A stretch of 64,000 bases of DNA from positions 263,603,863 to 263,667,862 of the forward strand of contig CP136064.1 in the NCBI GenBank assembly GCA_032622095.1, written 5' to 3'. Below the pieces are notes generated by a model. That model saw only the letters and a program-made list of their open reading frames with translations, made no database searches and was not told the origin of the DNA. Made by a program: the position numbers and the translations under genes. Below are positions 1 through 11,657 of the stretch, piece by piece (position 1 is the stretch's first letter; the number at the start of each line of letters is the position of its first letter). The stretch is from Siphonodentalium dalli. Its lineage: Eukaryota; Mollusca; Scaphopoda; Gadilida; Siphonodentaliidae.

Positions 1-183
1 TGATTTCTCGTGGTACTGTCGATGTTAACTGGCTCAGATGCTTCGATGGACAAATGTTTGTTGTAAATCTCTCTAGCTCGAGATATTTTCTGGAAAAGAA
101 AATAACGAAACCATCAACAAACAGTACAAGATTTTATATATTATATTATATACTATATTAGTATAAGAAAAGGTTAATTTTGG

Positions 184-1060
184 TTAGCAGTAATCTGTAA
201 TGTTACTTTTCTGACTAAGTTTCCTTCTTCTTTCAGGCGTCTATTGATTGTGAACTAATGTTTTGTTTTGTCCCAGAATACGATGTTCTCCTCACTAAAC
301 TCTTTCTTAAGTAACTCATGAAAGAAGAAGGAAACTTAGTCATTAATAGTATTAATAATATATTGATATGCATGCAGGTGTTGATTGTGAAATAATGTTT
401 TGTTTTATGTGAAATATACCTACATTTAATAGTTTGATTTTGGTGGGTGATAATGTGGACTGATGGTGCTCCTGCTCGGTGCTGACTGGATTACACATAA
501 ACTAGTTCGATTTCAAGGGGTGATAACCTTTTCTTATACTAAATTTATACGCTGCACTATAAAAAGTTATAAAATATTTCTCGAAATGTTCTGAATATTA
601 GAAATTAGCCTGTTGAGGTTTGGAAATTTACTTTGTAACTAAATCCATCTTATTCTGTTTTTAGTTTTTATACCTTTATAACTGAATGGGAGAAACCATT
701 TAGTATAAGAAAAGTTTTAAATTGTTGAACACGCTGCATGATAAGAAACACTCACAAGATCTGGGTCGATGATGTTTTTGTATTTTTCACACACATCCCA
801 GAATACGATGTTCTCCTCACTAAACTCTTTCTTGAGGAACTCCTGAAAGAAGAAGGAAGCTTAGTCAGAAAAGTAACATTACTGCTAACCAAAAGAGTGC
901 CTCGTGTGTGTTATTGGGTGATGGTGCTCCTGTCCGGTGCTGCCCGGTTCACCCTTAACATAGTTTGATTTTGAGGGGTGATAATGTGGAGTGGTGGTGC
1001 TCCTGCTCGGTGCTGCCTGGATTACACATAAAATAGTTCGATTTCAAGGGGTGATAATCT
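184..1060. repeat. Internally duplicated segment with exon-like core
   Basis: The stretch beginning cccagaatacgatgttctcc at about 275 recurs at about 798. The sequence at 184-235 is the reverse complement of about 842-895, so part of the region can fold back. A second duplicated module containing gctcctgctcggtgctg occurs near 465 and 1005. The 799-863 copy is open in one frame (reads YDVLLTKLFLEELLKEEG), follows a usable AG and precedes gtaaca, so it may derive from a captured exon. The copy at 275 stops early. I treat the whole as a local repeat; no protein family is recognised. Confidence 0.5.
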
Positions 1061-1299
1061 CAATCTGAGCATAGGCTCACATTTTGAAGGTTAAGTTTTT
1101 AAAATGCGTTACAAGGTATTTTCTTCAAATTTTAAAATTTACTGGAAATATAAACTGGAACTATACACTATCATTGTGCTAATTTGGTTGGCCATTGGTT
1201 CTTAATTTTCGAATGAATTCCAAAGTTCATTGCTGGCCTTATTCAAAAGCATCGTTAATGATGTAAATGTTTAAAAGAGAGACAAACAAAGACTTCTAA

Positions 1300-1425
1300 A
1301 ATTAAAGTGCTGTGAAACACTCCGGCATGGTTATCAAATAGAAGTGGAGAATAATCTTGCTCAAAGTAGTTATTTTTATGAATATTAAACCAAAGTTAGA
1401 ACACACACCGTCAGTCTTATATATT
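1300..1425 (-). repeat. Dispersed repeat, partner at 30945-31060
   Basis: The reverse complement of this interval matches 30945-31060 over about 115 bases, including the shared string gattattctccactt/atttc and the neighbouring tgtttcacagcac/atcac words. The two copies are in opposite orientation. No coding potential or termini were recognised. Confidence 0.55.
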
Positions 1426-1717
1426 TATTAAATGCTATGAGTATCGATGCGAAATCAGTTGCGTTAGTTTATCGCAGATTGTTGCGTCCCGAATCGAGGT
1501 GTAAATATTTACAATTGAGCATAGTTCAGACGGTGTTTTCTATGGAGTTTAGTGCGATTTCTTTGAGAATTTGGGCGATGTTAGTAGAATGCTACATTCC
1601 CCCCAGTTGGCATAGCGCCTGCGTACTAATTTATCAGTTTCACGCACCCGAACAAGTCCATAAGATGTCTTTAAATTAAAATGAAAACTTGCTCAATATT
1701 GAATATGTATTACTTAC

Positions 1718-2592
1718 TGTGAACACAAATACACCAGCGGTATCTTGTAGAAGTTTCTCGAAATTGCATTCCCACCCGGCAACCCTCTGTACTTCACGTT
1801 TCTCTTCAACCTTCTTTGCGATGTGGTGAACGATGCTGTTGATACTGTTGGCAAATGACAGTTTATGTAGTGGCACATCCGGTTGTATGGCATTCGAGGA
1901 CTGAAACAAACAAAATTTTCTATAGTAATTCTAAAGTATATGTAATTCTCTCAAGGAAGAATCGAGAGAGATTTTTGTACACATGTTCTGCACTTGAGGA
2001 TGTCCATATATAAATGGAGGGATGCTCAGGAAGACGACAGATAATAGATAGTGCAGAAATAATCCTATTCGTCGGTGGGAAATGTTCAAATAATAAGTTC
2101 AACAAAACCTCTGCTTATTACATGCATGCGATTACAGATAAATTATGTTCAGGTTCGTACCAAAAACTGACTCCACACCCAAGATTTGCGAAAGCGTGGC
2201 TGATTTTGATCGATAGAGCTAGGATAAGAAGATAGCCTCATATAATTGAGTTCAATTGGTATATATGAGTTCCACAGAGGAGATAGTTATCTGGACATTA
2301 CATATACTGCAAGTTCGTTCCGTGTATGATCCACATCTTCCTGTGAAGAACTGATGCAGGCATCGAGTTTATATTAGATACACCCATTTCATATTTGTCA
2401 CATGTGTTATCAAAGTTCTTCCATACTTGCGTTATAAGGTCTCATCAAAATGTCACACAAGAAACATGTTCACAACAAATTTTTTTAAAATGCCTGCACT
2501 CCTGTAATTGTATCGGTTATCGGCAGCGTTCCAAATAAAACTAATAAGATACAGTTCGACTTGGCTTTAGAGACAATTGAACTCACCGACAT
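1718..2592 (-). CDS. Probable 5' end of an unidentified protein-coding gene (two exons)
   Basis: On the minus strand a short first coding exon (2592-2587, ATG TCG) is followed at once by the consensus donor GTGAGT. The second exon (1900-1718, 183 bases) starts after the acceptor tttgtttcag and ends at the consensus donor GTAAGT. Both junctions are phase 0, so the reading begins M-S then SSNAIQPDVPLHKLSFANSI and continues for 61 codons without a stop. The residues look like an ordinary soluble, partly helical protein, with a lysine/glutamate-rich stretch (HHIAKKVEEKREVQ) and no signal peptide. A TATAAATA box lies about 80 bases upstream of the ATG, beside a small GCGCGC-rich patch. I do not recognise the family. 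Further exons would lie left of 1718 and possibly outside the window. The exon at 1718-1900 is better supported than the 6-base first exon. Confidence 0.5.
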
Positions 2593-2670
2593 GTTGAGAT
2601 ACATGTATTATTAGCGCGCGCCGCGTGTATACTGTTCTCCAAATTTTTGATAGCTGTGGTCCGCTGGGCA

Positions 2671-2682
2671 TTTTATTTATAG
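2671..2682 (-). promoter_or_regulatory. TATA-box-like core promoter of the minus-strand gene
   Basis: The minus strand reads ctataaataaaa here, about 80 bases upstream of the proposed ATG at 2592. A CpG-rich patch (gcgcgcgccgcg, near 2613-2626) lies between them. Position and motif fit an RNA polymerase II core promoter, but the start site cannot be seen. Confidence 0.35.
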
Positions 2683-2692
2683 ATAATGTTTT

Positions 2693-3299
2693 TTTTTTCC
2701 GGTTTAAAAATCGAACTGCGCGACCAGGAGGCCGAGTCCGGTAAAAGGTGTGGTTGGGAATTTCAATTTCGTTTATTGTCCTTTACATTATTATGTCAAT
2801 AATGTTGATTTTTGGTTTGTGACAAGCTATGTCAATTACCAATAAAAGAAATTTAAAAGATAATTTGTAAGTCTTATATTTCAAGTATTATAGATGTTTT
2901 TCGTTCTGCAGCCCACTGATGGTTGTGGTCGAAGATGGCCGAATCGGCCGCCGGTTCGTTAATTAGGTTCTGGTTGTTATTGTTATTTTAACGGAATTCT
3001 GAGTTGGTCATTCGCGAAACCAATAAATTTTATATTCTATAATTACGATCATGGGTATATAATATATGATCTTGAGCGCGTTACCATTTCTGACCATTGT
3101 TTTCTTGTTATTATTGGGTGGAAAGTTTGTAGTATTCCTTCCAGATGTTTTATACAGGAACGTTTGATATCCCACTGCAATGAATTCAGGTCTGCAGAAA
3201 ACACAGGTCGTTAAACATTAAAACTCTTATACCTTCCAGAGCAACAGTTGAAGTAAATTTCAGTTATTGACTCTTCAAATAGCTAACAATCCACAATAA
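2693..3299. other. No recognised feature
   Basis: AT-rich sequence without splice-supported open frames or recognisable repeats. Confidence 0.5.
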
Positions 3300-4015
3300 A
3301 TTGGCTGCGGACACAGGTATCACAGTACCGATGGCATAGTCGGTGTGACAATTATATATGGTGGAGTTTGGTGACAATTGGTGACAATTGGTTGTCATAA
3401 TTAATATGCCGTAGCGAGCAATGTCGGCCGCTGCATATTCGCATAATGAGTCCTCCAAAGTTCGTTAAATCAGTCTTTTTCTTGTTTTTGGTCCTTGTAT
3501 AATTCGCTTTGTTTATTCCAGATACTGTCTCGCAGCTGCAGTGGCCCCAACGGTTCCGACACAGCTTAATTGAACCATGTGATAATATTAGCGGAATTAT
3601 GCGGAGAACTAAACGTCGCAAAAATAAAAACCGCAATTGGGGAACTGTCTTTATACGCATGAAATTTATATTAGTGGATAAATATGAATTGAGATCATAG
3701 CAACAAAACGTACTGCATGCATGATATGTGAATGAATGAGGGATTGCCACGGTCAAACACAATTCTGGAAGATCGATCGTGCAATTATATACATCGTAGA
3801 TAACACAATAAATGTAGCAAAACGTAATGAGTAGAGATCAGCCTTGGTGAAACGCCATGGGTTAATTGGTCGAGTCAACTCATTGTGCGGAAACTCAGCG
3901 GGCGACGCTAGCTATGGCACAGAAAGATGACGACCAATTGTCACCAAAATTGTACCATAATAAATTGTCACACCAACTATGCCATCGCAACTGTGGTACG
4001 TGTATCCCCGCTTGT
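3300..4015. repeat. Inverted-repeat element with 130-150-bp arms
   Basis: The left arm (about 3300-3445) contains catagtcggtgtgacaatt and ggtgacaattggt. The right arm (about 3885-4015) carries their complements, accaattgtcacc and aattgtcacaccaactatg. The arms enclose about 440 bases. An AG at 3521 (tttattccag) is followed by a 58-codon open frame in the spacer, but there is no donor and no family match. It reads as a non-autonomous element or local foldback. Confidence 0.5.
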
Positions 4016-4030
4016 AACTGGCCTTCTTGT

Positions 4031-4596
4031 GGATCCAGGGGGGGGGGTCGGAAAAAAATTTCAGGCACGTATGGCATTTTTTCCCTTTCGATCATTTTTT
4101 GTACCCACCCACCCCCACCGCCAAATGTTTTTCCGTTTTCGGCAGTTTTTTCCGACCATTTTTTGACACCCACCCCCCCTTTTAACACTAAAACAGAGAT
4201 TTGCGGGGGGAAATTCACTGTAAACAGCTGTATATGAATTTCTGTGCATACTATTTATCATGGATGTTAACATGGACATGTAAATAGGAATGAGTAATTT
4301 TGAGGTCATTCGGCCAAAAAAACATGGCTGCCAGCGGCCATCTTGGATTTCAAAATTTGCAACAAAATACAACACGATAACTGCCTGCAGTCAGTTTACC
4401 AGTTAGAATTACATTATTTCTCTCATTCAAACTGATTCAAAGTGGTTTTGAAGCCCAACTCATTGCCAAAACACTAAAAACAAGCAGGACTTTTTTTTTT
4501 TAGTTGCGGAAAAAATTGCTTGTTGGTGGCTTTGACCACCCACCCACCCCGGCATACGTGCCGGAAGAAATTTTTTCACCCCCCCCTGTTGGATCC
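4031..4596. mobile_element. Non-autonomous element with G/C-run terminal inverted repeats
   Basis: The left terminus at 4031-4074 (ggatccaggggg, then gaaaaaaatttcaggcacgt) is mirrored at 4553-4596 (acgtgccggaagaaattttt, then cccccctgttggatcc). The 44-base arms contain a homopolymer G or C run and an A/T-rich inner part. The interior holds further C runs and no coding sequence. A related but larger structure is at 9374-10262. The transposase family is unknown; target-site duplications could not be fixed because the ends run through homopolymers. Confidence 0.6.
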
Positions 4597-5223
4597 GCCT
4601 ATTATGGTTGTACGGTTTGCGAGTAAATTATATAAACTAAATGTGTTCGATGGATAATTAAAGGAGTTTGTACCAGATTGCGGGGTTTCTGTGATTCTAA
4701 GATATTTACTTTCTGTGAACTAACAGTTGATGTATAATGCTAATGAAAGTCCCCATGGAAGTTTTGCAAGAACTCTTAATAAATGTTCCATTAAATGGTC
4801 TTGATGACCCGTCACAATATTGGTTAATGAGTCGATTATTTAGGTCATTACTGTAATAAAATAAAATATATAAATAATTTCAATTTTTTTTGTGTGAATT
4901 TAATATAAATAAGTTAGCATACCATGCAAGTATTCCTGAAGATGGAAGACAGAAACATTCTTGTGATTGATCTATACTGTGAGACCCACGTGCCTTATAA
5001 ACATCAGAGGATGTTAATCCCATTTACAGCTAGACCTCACACGAAGAGTCTTATAACTCTTTATATTACCACCTAATATCAAATGTCGCTGTGCACATGA
5101 CGTACATCTCACACTATACGAAATGGGAAATCGGTAATCTGTGAATTCCTCTGAGTATAATTCGCGACCTGATTTCCAGGTTGTCTTAAGTGACCTTTTT
5201 GGTGAAAATGATATATTGATATC
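4597..5223. other. No recognised feature
   Basis: AT-rich sequence. A short stretch near 5125-5155 (gggaaatcggtaatctgtg) resembles one near 10565-10590. No supported gene. Confidence 0.4.
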
Positions 5224-8200
5224 GTTGAAACCAGAATTCCGTAACGCTTCTAATGGTGGAAACGGGAAGTTCGTATTTTCAGTTCTCGCGAAGATATCAG
5301 GCATTCTTTTCTGTCCGTTGTAGATGAAATTCAATGTATTTAAATTCCAGGTTGCCACATCTCATTTTAAGCATTATAGCCTTGGTTCCACCTTGAACTG
5401 GAATTAATTGAATACTGTACTAGCGACATGGGACATTGTGGAATTGAAGATATGCTTGGAACAAAATAGAATTGTCACAATTGCATGTGATGGCTAAGCA
5501 CATTGTTACATAATTATAGGACAACATGGAATTGAATTGGGTTGTTATTACCAAATAAGTATATATTTATGTAATATCAACATATGCATGTATATGATTG
5601 ACATCTGAATAATTATAAATTATCCGTACGGGTCATGGGGCTGGGTTGTAGCCCTCCCAAGATATTTTGCAAGTTTGAAATTCGGGTATTTTCGGAAAAA
5701 TTACGTAGAAAATCTGGCAATTTGTATGGTGATTCTGCGGGGAAATTGTTGTAATTTCAGGATTTTGTTTTTATATTCCCGCCCGAAATACATCAATGTA
5801 TTTTAATATGCATGAAATATTGGATATATACCACATATTTAACATGAATCGAACTACATAATAGCGGACCCATAATACAACTTAGTTCGTCGGCAGGGGC
5901 GTGGCGAAGGTGTCCTGAATAGGGAGGGGGTTCCCAACTTCCCACGTAAGAAATTCCTATTGCTCCACCAATCATAGCTTCCCAATGTGTACCCCTATAT
6001 CAGGCCCCAATTTTCATGAATATTTTCATGAGAAATTATATGGATATTGATATTTGGTAGATGTAGGGCACAATAGCATTATATATAATATATACTTGTC
6101 TCTGAGACATGTCGAGCGTTGCCCTTTGTGCATACCTGGGACTAAAAAAATGAATCTATACCATGGCCAACGCCCGTAGATATCATATTCCACTGTACAA
6201 AACCTGGGAACTTTTTGATGTTCTGACTCGTTCTGACGGGGATCCTTATAACATTGAACAGACGGGAAATATGTCTCTTTGTCAATACTTGTTCCTCAAT
6301 AATCTACTTCACATTAGGGGTGGTACCAGCTCGAGATTGCATGCATTTTGTTACTTTTGTGAGCCGATATCGTAATAAACATTGCAAATAATAATCCGGG
6401 AGAAATTCTGTAATACTATGCGATGCAAAGCAAAATCGGTCACTATTTCACTTAAAATGTGCAATTTGGAGTTCGCAACTTCACCTATACAGTGAAACAC
6501 ATTTATTCAGGAACAGGTTATAACTAAGAAATATATTACCCATACCTATACACTTGCCTGGTGACGGGCCTTCTATTGTTTGCATTCCAGCTTATCGGCC
6601 GTCTATAACATTACTTGATGCATCAGATAGTCAAATAATGGAAATAGCGCGGGTAACCTTATTCTACGAAATCGAGAATATAGAAACCCACAGAAATATT
6701 TGAGTACAGTATATGTGTACCCATGTGTTTTTCAATGCTATACTCCCTGTCACAACTTAAAAAAGTGCCCGGTTTTTTACTGGTGGAATATGAACTCTAC
6801 GGATGTTAACCAGAGTAGCGATTCATAGCAAGATCATGTTTCGACTAATCAGGCTAACGGGTGTCTAAAACCACCTTCTTAATAGTATACCAAACCAACC
6901 GACGAGCGTCCCAGTCCATAGAACTGGCGTCCCAAATCAGCCAAGTTGTGTCGCAAACCACCTAATAAGTATCCCTATCCACCCAACTGGGGTCCCACAC
7001 AATCCATATCGTGTCCAAACCCGCCAAATGTGCGTTCCAAACCATCCGATTGTCATATATACATGTATACGTGCCACCACATAGTGTCCCAAATCATTCA
7101 TGCACGTGGTGTCCCAAACCACACAATCAGTGTCTCAAACCAACCATCAATTGAGTACCCCAAACCACCCAATGGGTGTCACAAACCAACCAATGAGTGT
7201 CCATAACCATCCTGTAAGTGCCCCAAGCCACACGACGATTACCTCAAACAAACAGGAGTGTCTAAAAATATTCGAATTGTGTCCCAAACCATATAATGGG
7301 GGTCACAAACTAGTGTATAAAACCACCCCTGAATGTCCCAAACCATATAATGGGGGTCACAAACTAGTGTATAAAACCACCCCTGAATGTCCCAAACCAT
7401 ATAATGGGGGTCACAAACTAGTGTATAAAACCACCCCTGAATGTCCCAAACCATATAATGGGGGTCACAAACTAGTGTATAAAACCACCCCTGAATGTCC
7501 CAAACCATATAATGGGGGTCACAAACTAGTGTATAAAACCACCCCTGAATGTCCCAAACCATATAATGGGGGTCACAAACTAGTGTATAAAACCACCCCT
7601 GAATGTCCCAAACCATATAATGGGGGTCACAAACTAGTGTATGAAACCACCCCTGAATGTCCCAAACCATATAATGGGGGTCACAAACTAGTGTATAAAA
7701 CCACCCCTGAATGTCCCAAACCATATAATGGGGGTCACAAACTAGTGTATAAAACCACCCCTGAATGTCCCAAACCATATAATGGGGGTCACAAACTAGT
7801 GTATAAAACCACCCCTGAATGTCCCAAACCATATAATGGGGGTCACAAACTAGTGTATAAAACCACCCCTGAATGTCCCAAACCATATAATGGGGGTCAC
7901 AAACTAGTGTATAAAACCACCCGTCGAATATCTCAAACCACCCCTGAATGTCCCAAACCATATAATGGGGGTCACAAACTAGTGTATAAAACCACCCGTC
8001 GAATATCTCAAACCACCCCTGAATGTCCCAAACCATATAATGGGGGTCACAAACTAGTGTATAAAACCACCCGTCGAATATCTCAAACCATCCAGCGAGT
8101 GTCCCATGGTTTGATAAACTCACTGGATGGTTTGGGACACTCATCTGATGGTCTGGAATACACTATTTGGATGTTTTTAAATGACAGTTAGTAAATGTTT

Positions 8201-8875
8201 TTTTTTATGTGTTCGGAACTCATTCGATGGTTTGTGATACTAGTTTTATGGTTTGGACCACCATGGTTTGTGGCATCAGTTGGATTGTTTGGGACACCAA
8301 TTGGTTGGATTTGGGATACTGATTTTATCACTGATTGGGCCATTTGAATCGATTGAAACGACATGTGAGTGGGTTTGGACACCCGTTGTATGACATAGGG
8401 CACTACCCAGATGTCTTGGGACACTAGATGTGTGGCATGATAGTACATAATGGATGCCTATTTGACACTCCGTATGTGGTTTCTGACACCCAGACCCACC
8501 GTATGGTTTGGGACACTCTTTGTGTTGCTTTGGGCGTTCACTGAATGGTTTGACACACTCGGTGTGCGCACGTTGTATGGTTTTTAGCCCTCGCTGGATG
8601 GTTTATAGGGACACTCATTGGTAGTTTGAGATATATGTTGGTGGCTTGGTACACAATCTGTGTTGTTTGGAACACCAACTGTATAGTTTGTGGCAATATC
8701 CGTGTGGTTTGAGTTACTTGAATTGATTGGGGTACTAATCGGGTGGATTGAGACATCGTTGGGTGTTAGGGATGCATGGTTTTGGGGTACTATACATGTG
8801 GGTTGGATATTATGTGCATATGGTTGTAGGCACTATTACGACGGATGTGGAGATTTTATGTGGTGGGCCCTTTTT
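5224..8875 (+). repeat. Segmental duplication, copy 1 (partner 24940-27830)
   Basis: From gttgaaaccagaattcc at 5224 to about 8875 the sequence is alignable in the same orientation with 24940-27830. Shared landmarks are cgcttctaatggtggaaacg, the word gcccgtagatatcatattcc, tcgagattgcatgcat, and the long tract of accaaacc/ggtttgg motifs. The right-hand part (about 6890-8850) is built of degenerate 24-27-base motifs of the type gtgtcccaaaccaccaatga. These run in one orientation up to about 8105 and in the complementary orientation afterwards, so this part is itself a large imperfect foldback centred near 8110. An inverted partial third copy lies at 55560-56110. Copy 1 is longer because of the minisatellite at 7281-8099. 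Small frames such as 6163-6375 are not conserved in the other copies and are probably not genes. Confidence 0.8.
7281..8099 (+). repeat. 54-bp/75-bp minisatellite, 14 units
   Basis: Eleven 54-base units start at 7281 and then every 54 bases (7335, 7389 and so on to 7821). They are followed by three longer 75-base units starting at 7875, 7950 and 8025. Units are nearly identical; the most obvious variant is one g for a in unit 7. Because 54 and 75 are multiples of three, the array is open in the plus strand (18-residue repeat CPKPYNGGHKLVYKTTPE) and on the minus strand as well. That explains long frames that I do not consider genes. The duplicated copy at 26.75-26.83 kb has a single diverged unit. 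Confidence 0.95.
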
Positions 8876-8915
8876 CATCTTTCCCCGGAGAGTTATAGCG
8901 CGTTGGTTATTTTAG

Positions 8916-9220
8916 ATAAGATCTGCGTTTTTTAATGTGACCGAGCTAACTTTAATACAAATTCACGTAAGTAAAGGTCGAAAAGTTGGTGTTCATAGAT
9001 GTATGTTTGGTATGGCACGGGTTAGAAACTTGCAACTGGGGAAGATTTTATTGGCTTTGTCTCTTTTTCTTCTCTGGTGATTTCATTTATAAATTATAAA
9101 TTTTAACTTTTGGGTTTTATTAATTGAGATATTTTTCGAAATTATTTTCCATTTTTTTTTTAAACTGCTTCAGGCCACTGCTATCCACCCTAAATTTATG
9201 ACAAGTGAACAAGTAATCAG
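8916..9220 (+). CDS. Two internal exons of an unidentified gene (3' part, continues at 17206)
   Basis: Exon one is 8916-8966 (51 bases). It follows the acceptor ttggttattttag and ends at the perfect donor GTAAGT, reading IRSAFFNVTELTLIQIH. Exon two is 9174-9220 (47 bases). It follows a strong polypyrimidine tract and cttcag, reads ATAIHPKFMTSEQVI plus two bases, and ends at GTATCT. The first junction is phase 0. The second leaves AG, which the first base of the exon at 17206 completes to an arginine codon. That phase agreement is the main support for joining all three. Intron one is 207 bases; intron two is about 8 kb and filled with mobile DNA. Earlier exons were not found and may lie beyond the segmental duplication that ends about 40 bases upstream. 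I do not recognise the family. Confidence 0.5.
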
Positions 9221-9373
9221 GTATCTGCACAACATTGGGTCACTGTTCTATTTTCTTTTTTATCTTTTTCCCCTATTTTCATAAGCTTTGCAGATTCCCT
9301 CTTCTTTCTCTTGTCACACAGTTGGTAGCAACTTCACTTTGTGATAAAATGTTATATGACTAATTTGTTTCAG

Positions 9374-10262
9374 GCCCAGGGGGGGGGGGGGGGGGCGGAA
9401 AAAAACTGCAGGCACAGGGTGGAAAAAACTGTTTTCTTCGGTTTGGGTACCCCCCCCCCCCCAAACAGCAAAAACTGCAGTTTTTTTCCACTGACCATTT
9501 GCCCCCCCCCCCCCAGAAGAAAAAAATCAAATCTACCCCAGCCGGACAACAACTCGGTTTGACCGGAAACCGAAAAAAACACCGGAGCATACAATTCACG
9601 AGAAGGTGCTTGGTAACTTAGTTTAGATTATTATGACTAAAATGGTCATTGTCTACCAGTAGAACGCAGATTTGTACCTCGTGATGTCATGACATGTACA
9701 AACATGTATATTGGTGATCGCAACGCTTTGTATGCACTTTAAAAAATGACAACTAGTCATTACCTCGACTTTTAAAAAGATGCAAATTAGATGAGTGAGA
9801 TACCAGCATAATAATAACTGTTTTCTGATACCATTGGAGGAGAAATTGTTTAAAACATGGGATAGTTCTGCAGTAAAAATTTGCCAGATAAGCGATCGCA
9901 GGGTAGAATTCTGCATTCGACTGGTAGACACTGACATAGTCGGCATTATTAAGAGGGTTAATGGGGTCAATATCACATGTAAACCAAGACAGTGGTTATC
10001 CAAAATTGTTTTAGGTGGATTGTACTACTCATGTATATATGATTTGGATATTAAGGTTAATCCATATTCTATAAAATGAGAGAAAATTGAAGTTGTGAGT
10101 CTGAAAATACATATTTGGAAAAAAATTACATGCAAATTTTTTCCGACAACCCCCCCCTAAATGAATAAGGAAAAAATTTACGTTTAAATTTTTGACGCCT
10201 AGGTACCCCCCCCCCCCCCACCCCCGGTACGTTGTGTCCCGCAGTTCCCCCCCCCTGTCAGG
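9374..10262. mobile_element. Larger relative of the G/C-run element
   Basis: The left end (about 9374-9420) has a long G run, then cggaaaaaaactgcaggcac. The right end (about 10220-10262) is the complement in degraded form (gtgtcccgcagttcccccc, then ctgtcaggcc). Internal C and G runs near 9450, 9502, 10150 and 10205 repeat the same arrangement as at 4031-4596. About 500 bases of non-homopolymer sequence in the middle contain overlapping open frames on both strands (9795-10079 plus, 9653-10003 minus), with no recognised product. It lies inside the 8-kb intron. Confidence 0.45.
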
Positions 10263-11435
10263 CCATTTTCTTTTAGCTTATCCTCAATTGACATATCAAA
10301 CAGCCTTCGAGCCATCAGCCAGCATTTCATTATGACTTTTTAGTGTCATCCCGCGGGAAGCTACGTGTGATTTCCGCTAACCCAACATGATGTGCTACCT
10401 GGTCAGACACCCTCTTACCACTAATTGGTTACCTATAAAACACGAAGATTCTTAAATCTGTCACACATTTCTTACGTATTTTGACGTGCTAATTATAAAA
10501 CGGTCCAGGTATATCCACAATAAGTCAAACCAGGTCACCAGGTCAGCCACACCACACCTCCGATGGGGAAATGGTAATCTGTGCATTCCTGTGATTATGA
10601 CCCAAGAATGTAAAAACAGAAAATTAGGTTCAGTTACATTTACTTTTAAAAATACAACTCCAATACAATGGCAATCAATAATTTTTAACCAGTGTAAGCC
10701 TTTTTATTTTTGAATAATTATTATATTCTAAGAACTTATGGTTCTTCAAAATTCTAGATAAAGCCAAACCCCCCTGACCATAGAATATTGGTTATTAATG
10801 TGTGATTTTTGTGTGTTTTTATGAGGGATCAGGAGTTTATTAGGATCAGGATTAGATATAGATATAGAGCATAATGTAGGGGTAGGCAAGCGTGATATAC
10901 CTCCAGCCATTGCGCTTTTTAAATACTAAATAATTAAAAAGATATGGATTATTATAAACTGTATAACTCTCAGTGCCCAAGATCAAGTGCTATCTATTAG
11001 ATCATATGGCATGGATGCCATCTGTGGAAGCACATAGATTATAGTATATATAGTATATATGATAGGATTATATATAATGGTAGGATAATTTAACAATTAG
11101 AAAGCACATTCCAAAGATAACACCTGCTGTGACAGACTCCTATTGTATTTGTATTTGTAATATTGTCACCTGAATAACATGGAAAAGCTCATGGAAAAGC
11201 ATAACCCAACAGTTATACACTACATGTAAATGGCTCAAATTGTCATTTTATTTGAGAACGATTGAATATGCAGTAAACTAGCATGGAACCATCATACGTT
11301 CTCCAAGCAATTATTTACTACAAGAAATCTGGATGTAATTTGTAGATTTCTCATTGACTAACCCTTTCTTGACTTTAGATTTATGAAATTTTGCGAAAAA
11401 CCCTGTGCCAAATTACTGTCAATCGATGAATTCAA
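10263..11435. other. Intron sequence, nothing recognised
   Basis: AT-rich intronic sequence. A word at 10983-11005 (gatcaagtgctatctatta) recurs with one change at 11629-11648, next to the hairpin-ended element. No exon signature was found. Confidence 0.4.
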
Positions 11436-11439
11436 TTAT

Positions 11440-11578
11440 ATATGCGAGTCTCCCACAGGAAATCTCACATATATACTATAGTAATAGAATAAATTGGCCT
11501 AACAATATGTAAGCCAGTGCATTCTCTTATTTAAACAAGGCTCCCTATTGGAGACTCGCATATATAAGAGAATGCACC
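11440..11578. repeat. Degenerate member of the tgcattctcttatatatgcg palindrome family
   Basis: The interval contains atatatgcgagtctccc, aattggcctaacaa, cagtgcattctcttat and the complement gagactcgcatatataagag. These are the same words that form the perfect palindrome at 53505-53569, here rearranged and interrupted. A solo half is at about 19658-19680. Confidence 0.55.
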
Positions 11579-11657
11579 GACAGAGGATCTTTAATGCTGC
11601 ACCAGCGCAGCTTCAGTCATGGAGTGGAGATCAAGAGCTATCTATTAGACGCCAGGC

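Noticed and set aside
1557-1669. Open stretch after ttaatttaaag that could follow the 1718-1900 exon in phase 0
   Set aside because: The implied intron would be only about 48 bases and the acceptor is weak. Not included in the gene model.
7281-8099. Regular array that could be mistaken for CRISPR
   Set aside because: Units are contiguous with no variable spacers, and the genome is eukaryotic.
7100-8191. 363-codon open frame with an 18-residue repeat (and a 301-codon frame opposite)
   Set aside because: Both frames exist because the minisatellite units are multiples of three. The single-unit copy at 26.7 kb does not keep the frame, and there are no splice or start signals.
9653-10079. Overlapping frames on both strands inside the G/C-run element
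   Set aside because: They are mutually exclusive, lack splice signals, and contain no motif I recognise.
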